Source: Aspidiotus rigidus (Eukaryota > Arthropoda > Insecta > Hemiptera > Diaspididae). From it: a DNA stretch of 64,000 bases. Below are positions 54,376 to 64,000 of the stretch, piece after piece. The translations under genes were made by a program, and so were the position numbers. Each line of letters begins with the position of its first letter. Positions within the stretch are counted from its first letter, which is position 1. Under the pieces are notes generated by a model. The model made no database searches and was not told the origin of the DNA. It saw nothing but the letters and a program-made list of their open reading frames with translations. Where the stretch lies: the NCBI GenBank assembly GCA_035079385.1, contig JAVHKY010000048.1, positions 499,501-563,500 on the forward strand, in the 5' to 3' direction.

Positions 54376-54521
54376 CAGGCCTGAGATTGAGCCCTGGCCC
54401 GGTCTGCCCGGGCCAGGGTAAAAGAATTTGACGCCTTGCTCGGGCCAGGCTGGGCCAAGCCAAATATTTGGTACGACTAGATGAGGGCCAGGGCAGAAAA
54501 TTATACGTAATCTCAGGCCTG
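54376..54521. mobile_element. 146 bp hAT-type MITE with perfect 8 bp target duplication
   Basis: The termini CAGGCCTGAGATT and AATCTCAGGCCTG are perfect inverted repeats. TGTACAGT flanks it exactly on both sides (54368-54375 and 54522-54529), the 8 bp duplication of hAT elements. The interior is GC-rich (GGGCCAGG/CCTGGCCC words) and can fold on itself. No coding sequence. The perfect duplication suggests a young insertion. Confidence 0.92.
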
Positions 54522-54529
54522 TGTACAGT

Positions 54530-55049
54530 ATAACTCCTACCCGTTTCTTCAAAGTTGAAATCGTATCACGTTGGTAGGAACGTTCGATTGCCTGTAAGCA
54601 TCATCACTTTCTAGAAGACGACCTCGATTATATTTCCAACGTCCGCTATACCGGGCCACGTCAATTCAAGTCGGGTATTCGTCAGTGCCTTTCATTTCAA
54701 CTCTGTCCGCAAGAACGTCCGAGGGCGACACAGATCAAACCAGGAAGTTATCGTCGCGTCGTCTGGTCTCTCCCTATCAATTCTACAGTCTTCACAACGA
54801 CATTTCCATGACAAACAGCGCGTACGCTCTAGTAGAGAAACATCGATACGTCGCATACGTTGTCAGTGTCGTAGGTCACACTTCCGTCAGGCGTAAAACA
54901 CGACACTTACGAAGAGCGCGTACGCTAGTATACAGTACAAGATTAGACGTTACAGAATCGTAAGAGTATAATCATATTTGAAAATTGAACCGGTTTCGAT
55001 CGTTCGATCTATAACGTCTCGTTTATTAATTACAAGCAGAAGTGCCCGT
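54530..55049 (+). other. Stretch with one unassigned frame
   Basis: A 92-codon plus frame (54685-54963) in a locally GC-richer segment has a recurring GCGCGTACGCT word (54819 and 54920). No family was recognised. It could be relic transposon coding. Confidence 0.25.
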
Positions 55050-55475
55050 CCTTTGGACGGACCCCTTGTACGTACCTAACTCCAACCTGTAATTTTTTAA
55101 AGTTCGACGATCCCTCTTCACCTGTCAAACTATTCATTTTCAACTGTTACCCTATCTATTCTTTGATCCCTGCCCCTCCTTGAGAGGCCCTCTCCATCTT
55201 TTTAATATTTTCTTTCATCCTCAATACTTATCCAGTATGTTCTCTGATTGATACCACACCCTAAGAAATTTTCTTAATTCGCTAAATCTATGAAAATCAC
55301 ACTCACACATTTATTCACACTTAATTTGTGACCGTACTGCTCGCATTGTAACACAGAACTATATTTATCAACCAATTGTTGACTGTGAATTTATTGTCCT
55401 ATTACTGTCTTGCCACTGTTGGACGGCACTTTAAATCAATATTCAAATAAATAGATTAATTAATTAATTAATTCA
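55050..55475 (+). mobile_element. LINE 3' untranslated end with (ATTA)n tail
   Basis: TTGACTGTGAATTTATTGTC, GACGGCACTTTAAATCAATA and TTCAAATAAATAG lead into GATTAATTAATTAATTAATT at about 55453-55473. This end structure (AATAAA and short tandem tail) is typical of Jockey/CR1-type LINEs. No coding part is recognised upstream, and the left limit is arbitrary. Confidence 0.5.
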
Positions 55476-55697
55476 TAATCGTCAACACCCGACTTGTCCC
55501 TGTGACCCCTCACTCACCAAAAAAGAGATTCATCTGCAAATGGTTACATCCCGTTACTGATCATATTCCCACCTAATATTAGGCAGTAACCACCCACTTA
55601 ACACTTTCCTAACCATTTGACTCTCCCCTCTTTGATACACTATTCAGTATGCTAGGCAAAAACTCAACATATTCATCTGTTCTTCTTTCATGATAAA

Positions 55698-57495
55698 CTA
55701 TACTACCGGTACTCTTTTCTGTCAATATACACGTTTTTGAAGTAAATCAAGCCCTCGGCGCACAACGATCTAGCCCTACTCTCGGCCTTTTCTTTGAAGC
55801 TGGTACCACCCCCTCCCCCATAAATGACGCTTCCGAACTCTCATTGTCAATTTTCTTGTATCCATAGCTCACTTCACTCGATCAGCTTCCAATCTACGCA
55901 CCCGCACTCTGCCGACGTAATTCTCTCCTCTTGAATCTGAATCATTCAATCACCTCAAGTTGAACCATTTACCCCCTACCATATCATCCATTTCTCCATA
56001 GCTAACCCTAAATATCCGACTCGATCTAGCTGATCATCTCCAAACTCACTACACCATATACCGAAAATTCATTAGAAACATTATCTCTATACCAATTTTC
56101 CGACGCATCAGCCCTATACTTTACCGACGGATCTAAATTTGGACCCAAAATAGGGTACGCGTACTCGTTCCAAGGAGCCATAATTAGTCGTTGATTGAAA
56201 AATTCTGCCTTCATTTTCACTACCAAACAAAACGCCATGTACTCGTGTCTTTCTCATCTCCATCTTCTCACCTCAGCTCAAATATCCATTGTTAACTGTC
56301 TCTTTTTAACAGGGAACCTGTTTTATGGAGGGCTTTTTGAGAAAATTGCCGTGCGCCGTCCGCCGTCCAGCAAAAAACTTGAAAAAATTTCGACTCTCGA
56401 GCCATATATGATAGGAGGGGCTCTTAAAAAAAATTTCAACTCTCGAGCCATGTATGATAGGAGAGGGACTTGGAAAAATTTTGACTCTCGAGCTATATAT
56501 GATAAGTAGGAGACTTAGAAAAATGTCGACTCTCGAGCTATATATCATATGAAAGGGACTTGGATAGCTGGAAATTTGAGAAAAATTTCGACTCTCAAAC
56601 TATATTATACTAGGCTTATAGTAATTCTAGGCCTTCATTATAGTAGCTTTATCTAGGTCAAGGCTTCCTTGAATTTTCAATACCAAATCTCATTTGGCTC
56701 ATAAAACAGGTTCCCTGCGTTCCTCGTTTAACTTCGTTATTCATTTCTCCTGGTTATACAGGACTCTTATTCAACTAATTCCCCAAACAAACGCATTCCT
56801 TTATTCCTGCAATCACTATCATCTATTTGAGCCACAACAACTTCCCAGAACATGACGCAATTGTTTTTGGAACCATCAAAGTTACTAATAAACCTACAAC
56901 TCTTTTCTGTCACTTAATGTATCCGCTTTTGAAGTAAATCAATCCCTAATCCACAACGATCTAGCCCCATCCTCAGCCTCTGCTTGAAGCTGGTAACTCC
57001 TCATCCTTTTAGATGCCGCTTCCGAACCCTCAATGTCAATTTTCTTGTATCCACAGTTCAAATCACTCAGTTTCCAATCTACGCACCCGCACTCCGCCGA
57101 CATAATTCACTCATCCTTCTTCTTAACACTGAATTATTCGATCACTTCAAGTCGAATCAACTACCCCTTATCATATCAGCCACTTCTCTATAGCTAAACT
57201 CTCTCCCAAATATCCGACTCGATCTACACTATACCGACAACTCATTAGGAACATTATCTCAGTACAAATTTTTTCCGAAGCATCAAACTTTTTTGCCGAC
57301 GGATCTAAATCTAGACCCAAATTAGGATACGCGTACTCTCTCCAAGGAGTCATGATCAGTCGTTGATTGAAAAATTCGGTCTCTATTTCCTCTAAACTAA
57401 ACTCCATATACTCTTGTTTTTCTCATCTCCATCTCTCCTCACCCCCAGCTCAAATTTTTAGTGTTAACTAACTCACTTTCATCTTTCCGGGCTGT
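55698..57495 (+). mobile_element. Two tandem LINE fragments (reverse transcriptase end and RNase H)
   Basis: Copy 1 (55698-56880, interrupted by a MITE) and copy 2 (56885-57495) share ACTCTTTTCTGTCA, CACAACGATCTAGCCC, TGTCAATTTTCTTGTATCCA, TCCAATCTACGCACCCGCAC and TTTGATTAATGA-type ends of RNase H. Copy 2 gives FRTLNVNFLVSTVQITQFPI (end of the RT-to-RNase H linker). Both give the FTDGSKFGPK-type (copy 2 FADGSKSRPK) RNase H start, near 56120 and 57297. After RNase H both reach TACAGGACTC. Frames are broken throughout. Tandem arrangement of truncated LINEs is unusual and points to a duplication event after insertion. Confidence 0.75.
56308..56745. mobile_element. CAGGGAACC MITE, copy with both termini, inside LINE copy 1
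   Basis: AACAGGGAACCTGTTTTATG at the left and CATAAAACAGGTTCCCTG at the right are inverted. The interior has five or six tandem ~50 bp subrepeats built on TTTCGACTCTCGAGCTATAT plus ATGATAGGAGAGGGACTTGG. Comparison with LINE copy 2 and with the 53 kb copy shows uninterrupted LINE sequence at this point, so the MITE inserted into the RNase H/3' region of copy 1. Conserved sequence continues past the right terminus (CGTTCCTCGTTTAACTTCGT). Confidence 0.82.
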
Positions 57496-58900
<1,405 letters not shown>

Positions 58901-58926
58901 GTTGTCAAGTGTCTGATATCATAAAT

Positions 58927-59350
58927 GAGTTTTTTATAACTGCTGCTACAAAAGTGCGTTTTTTGTTGGTCGAATTTAGGCCCAAAAGTAGTTGTTTGAG
59001 AACTCATCTACTTTGCAGGTCGTCTATTTACTTTTCTATCGTCTTCTCTCATTTTACCGCCCGCTTGCTACATTACCACCCTGAATTCACACTTTTCTGC
59101 CCGCTCCATTCTCGACGGCCATTTTCTCTTCATTATTTTTTTTGTCTCCGCGATCTGGGCTCGAACCACGCACTCCTGACTCCGCAAGCCGTTGCACTAC
59201 CAGCTGCGCCGCCGCATTGCTCCATATCGATAGTGGGTGATAATGTTCTATGTTAGCAGCAGGAGAAATTGCGTGCAACGGCGACCGGGTGACGAGTTGA
59301 CGATAAAACAAAAAACGCACACTCGTAGCCGTCGTTATAAAAAAAATCTT
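58927..59350. mobile_element. TIR element enclosing a tRNA-like sequence
   Basis: The left end TTTTTTATAACTGCTGCTAC + AAAAGTGCGTTTTTTGTT is mirrored at the right by AACAAAAAACGCACACTCGT + AGCCGTCGTTATAAAAAA. The inverted ends are about 38 bp with several mismatches. The ~420 bp element carries a tRNA-like sequence at 59150-59225. Neither a target duplication nor a transposase was found. Confidence 0.55.
59150..59225 (-). tRNA. tRNA-like sequence, probably SINE head or pseudogene
   Basis: The minus strand holds an A-box-like GGCGCAGCTGGTAGTGC (D arm, GCGC/GTGC stem) at 59210-59194 and a perfect B box GGTTCGAGCCC at 59167-59157, 32 nt apart as in tRNAs. The anticodon loop would be TTGCGGA, but the anticodon and T stems contain mismatches and the acceptor stem does not close. 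An A-rich stretch follows. RNA polymerase III promoter elements are therefore intact while tRNA function is unlikely. Confidence 0.5.
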
Positions 59351-60419
59351 CCAAGACAAGGAGCGAAGCGACGCGAGTGACTCGTCATGAAATATACTAT
59401 TTGTGAACTGTATAGTGTATTATACGATCTAAGATAAGTTTAAAAGCTCGGAAAAACCTAATTCAAATTTGTCAATAACACGATTACTTTGTAAAGCCTT
59501 GTACAATACAAGTGTTGTAGGTGAGTCTTTTCATAACAAGTACATACCTACGTTTGCGGAACGAGCAACTGTAAATAGCCATTCTCAGTACAGTACCTTG
59601 TACCGTACGTATACTGCCCGACTCTTGCGCTAACATGAGTAGTTTTAGTACACATATAATATTTTTGTGTTTGTATATCGATGATGAGCTCTCATCATCT
59701 ACAGACATCAGGCTATTTTTATAGGTGCCTATACTCAGAAACAAAATGACTGCAGAGCGTAATGACAAGATCGAGCAAAGACGAGAAAGAGAGTACAGAA
59801 AAAAAAAAAAAAAATTATTTCTTTTCCATACACAAATGTACACTTATTTATGTTTCTAGTTTGGAGAACAGGTTGTGTATGGAACGTTTATAAAACTGCG
59901 TTACGCTTCATCGACTCATTCAATTTAATTCTATTTCTTGAATAGATCGGAGACATGAATGCTAAAACAAATAGATACTTTTTAACGCTAGTTTAGAATG
60001 GATAATTAAAGGAGAAAGAAAGACAAAGAGAAGGGTGAAACTACATTGAACCGAAACGAACCGAACGAAACTAACATTAGCGCATCAACCGCGATAATGT
60101 TTTTTTTTTTTCATTTTAACCTAAAACTTTTATTGTTGGCATATGAAACGATGGTACACAGGTATACGATATCACACATTCGAAATACCTAGGTTTTAGT
60201 TCTTTGGCGTCGGTGAAAATGAGCGATAAAATATACTATACCGAGTCGCGTAATAATTTTGCCTAAAATTATGATTTTACATGAGTAAGTATATTGTAGT
60301 CTTGACATATCACTCGTACTGAAAACGTGCAGATAAGTTACGAGTAGCCTAGGCTACTATATTTGACAAACACCTCACAATAACTTCACATGAATACATT
60401 TATTTCTCATCTTGATTGG
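59351..60419. other. Stretch with a decayed foldback copy (59491-59583)
   Basis: TAAAGCCTTG, AAGTGTTGTAGGTGAGTCTT, AAGTACATACCTACG and ACTGTAAATAGCC at 59491-59583 repeat the 37331-37475 module without its right half and core. A minus frame at 59484-59843 runs through it and is not credible. Nothing else was recognised. Confidence 0.5.
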
Positions 60420-60690
60420 AGAGTTAGGTATCAGATATTTTACAAAAAATATCGACTTTCAGGTCATAATAGGCTATTATTATGATAGGAAAGGGATTTC
60501 GAGAAATTTCGACTTTCAAACTATATAGGTACAACATGATAGAAAAGACTCAGAAAAATTTTGGCTCTTCAAGATTTCAATATCAATTTGAATTCTCAAT
60601 ACCTCAAACAATTTAACCCGCGCATCGAAACAGGTTCCCTGCGTTCCTCATTTAGCTTCATCAAGGAAGCCGTCGTTTTTGTGTACAATG
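60420..60690. repeat. CAGGGAACC MITE family, copy with right edge only
   Basis: Degenerate subrepeats (TTTCGACTTTCAAACTATAT, ATGATAGGAAAGGGATTTCG) lead to AAACAGGTTCCCTGCGTTCC, then TCATTTAGCTTCATCAAGGA and AGCCGTCGTTTT. This matches the right side of the 56308-56745 element and the reverse complement of 13710-13775. Confidence 0.65.
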
Positions 60691-61132
60691 TAGTCCTAAA
60701 GAAAATAATTGCTCATAAATTGATATTTTATTAAAAAATATTTCAGACAAAAGTTGTTCCTCGTCGAATTTTCTATGAAATGACTTATACATGACTTTCA
60801 AGTTAAATCAATTAGTTCGTGAGACAGCAATGGCATTCAATAAAGACGAAAACATATTTCCTGCATCAAAAATATTCCAAACAAAAGTTGTTCCTTGTTA
60901 AATTTTTTTATCAATTGATGATCCATGAATTCAACTTTCAACATGAATCAATCGACTCAAAGGCATATTTAAGGAGTTGCCCGGTGGATATCAAAAATTC
61001 CTAAGATAAAAAATACATTTTGAGAAATGACAAGTCTACTAGTGACTAAGTGCGTTGAAAATAGCAGCATTAAGAAAACCTTCGCCCCCTCATCCCGTTA
61101 ATATGCTTCTGAATTGCCTAAGACATATAATG
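60691..61132. other. Stretch with diverged ~120 bp direct repeat
   Basis: ATATTTCAGACAAAAGTTGT + TCCTCGTCGAATTTT (about 60738) and ATATTCCAAACAAAAGTTGT + TCCTTGTTAAATTTT (about 60869) are a direct pair. Nothing else is recognised. Confidence 0.5.
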
Positions 61133-61599
61133 GAGAGAAAGGTGGAGACACATAGAAGTGTAATAGTTTTATTAGAACTTGCGTTTAGAAAATAATACTT
61201 TTACAAGTACAGCAATTAAAAGTCAAAAAATAATAAACACAGTCGGAGAATGAAAAGGTCAAAAAATAATTTGGAATGAATCGAAAAGCGTCAAAAGACG
61301 AAGTACTGAAAAGTTTGGAAGGATACTTTCAAAGATGAAAAGAAAAAAAACTAAAAGTCGAAAAAGTCGAAAATAATTCACAAAGCCTGTTTTTTTTTTT
61401 TTTTTTTTTTAATAAAAGAGTAAGGTCGAAAAGTATTTTTGGATGAAATTGAAGTATGTAAAGTGAAAGAAACGAGACGCGAGTTAGAACGCTACTGCTT
61501 TCGGACGTAACGAGACGACCATCACCAGGCTAACTACATAAAATACCAGAAAGAACTAATCGCTATCTTCATAAAATTTCATGTCGCGGATGGAGCAGA

Positions 61600-62842
61600 G
61601 GCATTAATTAACTTGAAAATACATAGTACATGTGTCGGATGATAGGAATGACGAAGGTTGCAGTGAGATCATTCAAGAGATTCGGACCAATCGACTTGAA
61701 CGTTGATATAGTTTCTACTTCCTTGGCTCGGTTCATGAAGTTTCTTTTGGGGCATTGTTGCATCAGTTTGGAGGTTATTTTATCGAAGTTGTGTTGATTT
61801 TCAAGACAATGCTTTGCCATTACGGAACCATTAGGTTTATTATAGAGTTATAGGCTAGATACGATGTTCGCTGAGCCGTTTTTCGAAAGCTTGACCCCGT
61901 CTGATCTATGTATTGAGCAGCACTTTCACCACAGGACAATCTGTGTACCAAATTTTTAATCTGATGAATATTTTCTTTGAGGTGGATGAGCTGATTCTTG
62001 GTCGAGGCTGGATGAAAACCGGTGTGGTAGTTATATATTATTTCAGTTCGCGAACTTCTCCCTAAATAAGAAAGACAAAGCCAACGTTTACGAGGGGAGA
62101 GGGGAATTATTGCCGTGTGACTCGGCAAAAAGCAGGTGTAGGCTATTCTGGGCGCACCATTTTTGAAATATCGATGTTTAGACTATTTTTTAGAGCCATC
62201 TCCTGATGAATATTTTGAACTTCGATGAGACGAGCATTTTCTAAAAAAGGGAGGAAAATCAGCCTATCAATAGCAGCGTCGTGGCGAGGATGCAGAGAAT
62301 CGTTGGCGATGGATATTCCAATGTTCGTTTTAGGTAAAGGCCGCAGAGTGAGAGGGAGGTCAAGAACATTTAGAGAGTAGTCGCCGATTTCGAGAGTGAA
62401 AGGTCTAGATGAATGGAAAGAACTCAAGGTTGATAAGAATTTCTGCAGGATGTTATCAGCACCTCTCCAAACACAGAAGACATCGTCGATGTATCTTGCA
62501 TTGTGAAGAAAAGTTGAGCGAAACTTTCACCAGTGAGGATTTGAGATTCCGTGTGGTCTATTAATACGTCGGTTACTAGGATGGACAATGACCCTCCCAT
62601 TGAGAGACCGTCAGGGGACTTTTACGTTTTACCTTGGAAGAAACAAATGTTGTCTTGAAGACATAGCGTTTAGTTTCTGAAATTCGAGAATTAGGTTGTC
62701 GTGAAGTTATTGTTTTCGGAGGAGCGAGATCATAATTTCAATTGTGCCACGGACTGAAATACACATTCGAACATACTGACGGCGTCGAATGAGATGAGCC
62801 GAGAGCCTGATAGGAAATTTCTTTGATTTAAATCTTACAGCT
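61600..62842 (-). pseudogene. PLE E: reverse transcriptase and GIY-YIG endonuclease, broken
   Basis: Reading down the minus strand, LSGSRLISFDAVSMF near 62800 is the motif with the first catalytic Asp (LVSFDVVSLF in relatives). SPDGLSMGGSLSILVTDVL follows near 62600, then ARYIDDVFCVWRGADN (the catalytic YIDD is preserved) near 62490. At 62143-62427 comes a segment with SRPFTLEIGDYSLNVLDLPL. At 61820-62128 SYLGRSSRTEI leads into a degenerate GIY-YIG with VHRLSCGESAAQYIDQTG, where the last Gly of YIG is Asp. At 61608-61820 lies the C-terminal block CLENQHNFDKITSKLMQQCP. Several frameshifts and stops separate these pieces. Confidence 0.82.
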
Positions 62843-62845
62843 CGA

Positions 62846-63455
62846 TGAAATTTTTCGATAAAATAACCTCCAAACTCATTCATGAATGCCCCAAAGGGAA
62901 CTTCATGAACCACGCCGAGGAAGTAGAAACTATACCAACGTTCAAATCGATTGGTCCGAGTCTCTTGAATGAACTCACTGCAACTGTTGTCGCTCCTATC
63001 ATCCGAAACACGTACTATTTTCAAGTTAATTAATTCCTCTGCTCCATCCGTGATATGAAATTTTATGAAGATAGCGATTACAGCCTGAGTTCTTTCTAGT
63101 GTAGTTAGGTATCTGATGATGGTCGTCTCGTTACGTCCGAAAGCAGTATAGCGTTCTAACTCGCGTTTTGTTTCTTTCACTTTAATTCGATTTCATCCAA
63201 GAATATTTTTCGACCTTGCTCTTTTATTAGAAAAAAAAAAAAAAAACAGACTTCGTGAATTATTTTTTCGACTTTTAGTTTGTTTTTATTTTCATCTGTG
63301 AAAGTATCCTTCCGAAATTTTCAGTTTTTTGTCTTTCGACGCTTTTTGATCCATTCCAAATTATTTTTCAACCTTTTTATAATTCGACTTTTATTATTTT
63401 CTGACTTTTAATTGATTTCCGTTACTTTTCTACATGTATCTCCACCCTTCTCAAT
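62846..63455 (+). pseudogene. PLE E inverted arm: endonuclease C-terminus and 3' region
   Basis: The plus frame 62845-63033 encodes MKFFDKITSKLIHECPKGNF and then EEVETIPTFKSIGPSLLNEL, the mirror of the minus-strand tail of PLE E (KITSKLMQQCPKRNF; KEVETISTFKSIGPNLLNDL). The two differ at about one residue in six. The frame ends shortly before the hairpin at 63113. Confidence 0.85.
63113..63145 (+). ncRNA. Hammerhead-like core of PLE E (inverted arm)
   Basis: CTGATGA, one T, a stem GGTCGT...ACGTCC (one mismatch, loop CTCGTT), then GAAAG. This is the same order and the same extra T as at 42545. The counterpart in the left arm (minus, about 61530-61493) reads CTGGTGA, one base off the core box, so only the inverted arm keeps it. 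Confidence 0.42.
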
Positions 63456-64000
63456 CATTAGGTACTTTCGAAAGAAAAATTCTCTCTTAAGATATGATGA
63501 GAACATTGGTGAACATCTAGAAAAATAAAAGTACAAATACAAATCACGAATTTTTGACCCACATGAAAAGATACTAACTATATTTAGGGTTCCCTGATAT
63601 CTTAGCAACTCAATATTGCCAGTGAGATACTGTTTACCTCCTTTGCAATTACTGCAAGCATTTCTAGAACCATTCGCAATGCCATCAGCAAATCTTCTAC
63701 GGGAACAACACTGATGTAGTAGGACAAGATGTAGACTGACTTATTTTATAAGCGGCTCAGACGCTACCATCGCAGCTGAACTGTATACTTCCTAAAACCA
63801 TCCCCTGTGAAGCAGAAAGGAGTATGATGTTGAGAAGGCGCAAAAGATTCCAAATGCGCGAGATTGTGCGCTTATTGTACATGCCATGAGGGGATACAAA
63901 ACAATATCATAATTATTTGAACCACAGGAATTAGATAAAAGCTCTACAAATACTATGCAAGACAGAACTATTTGCGTTCCTTTTGTCAGTGCAGAAGCCA
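63456..64000. other. Stretch without recognised content
   Basis: No gene, repeat or terminus recognised up to the window end. Confidence 0.4.

Larger units (their letters stand above)
61133..63455 (-). mobile_element. Penelope-like element E with inverted 3' end
   Basis: A minus-strand PLE (about 62845 down to 61133) is joined at its 5' edge to an inverted copy of its own 3' end (62846-63455). The arms each contain the last ~60 codons of the endonuclease and the 3' untranslated region. Landmarks in the right arm are GATAAAATAACCTCCAAACT, GCGTTCTAACTCGCGTTTTG and TTTAAAATTA-type A/T tracts. The left arm ends near 61785. Arm identity is about 80 %. It is the longest PLE in the window and the fourth with this architecture. 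Confidence 0.85.

Overview
This is a eukaryotic, AT-rich, intron- and transposon-dominated window. Its host gene content and mobile elements point to an arthropod, most likely an insect. The only host gene I can identify is the ARID-family transcription factor dead ringer/retained (dri, the ARID3 orthologue). It lies on the minus strand. Two coding exons are visible, at 17080-17263 and 5838-6193, and together they encode the second half of the ARID DNA-binding domain and the low-complexity stretch after it. Splice sites and codon phases agree exactly across a 10.9 kb intron. The first half of the ARID domain, the N-terminus and the C-terminal REKLES region are not visible and should lie outside the window or in exons too short to see.

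Nearly everything else is repeats, in layers. Left of dri (1-5.8 kb) are a three-unit ~295 bp tandem repeat, an (AG)n tract, a Copia-like LTR and a decayed BEL/Pao gag. The dri intron (6.2-17.1 kb) holds a Penelope-like element (PLE) fragment, a second PLE 3' fragment, foldback elements and MITE pieces. From 17.3 to 24.6 kb come a GGATCC-type MITE, a tRNA-like head, a ~58 bp satellite with higher-order structure, a LINE endonuclease-to-linker fragment and a 1.3 kb CTAGTATA-rich composite. A PLE with recognisable reverse transcriptase and GIY-YIG endonuclease lies at 24.7-26.2 kb. From 28 to 38 kb there are Helitron-like ends, foldback elements and dispersed repeats.

From 39.1 to 44.5 kb there is a nested cluster: a LINE RNase H/3' end, a TIR element with a SWIM zinc-finger ORF, a PLE-like hairpin with a hammerhead-like core, a 420 bp Helitron-like element, and a complete-ended but internally decayed Tigger/pogo transposon. 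From 45 to 52 kb there are a near-perfect foldback and a PLE endonuclease present twice head to head. From 52.9 to 58.9 kb is a graveyard of LINEs: three related RT-end/RNase H copies, two of them in tandem with a MITE inside, plus other 3' ends. It is cut by a hAT MITE with a perfect 8 bp target duplication. The last PLE (61.1-63.45 kb) again has an inverted copy of its own 3' end.

The most notable pattern is that four PLE loci of different families share one architecture: a 5'-truncated minus-strand copy whose 5' edge abuts an inverted copy of its own 3' end. The PLE ends carry a CTGATGA-stem-GAAA motif resembling a hammerhead ribozyme core. No rRNA, CRISPR array, operon structure or intact transposase was seen. 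Boundaries of decayed elements are approximate unless a target duplication or inverted terminus is stated.
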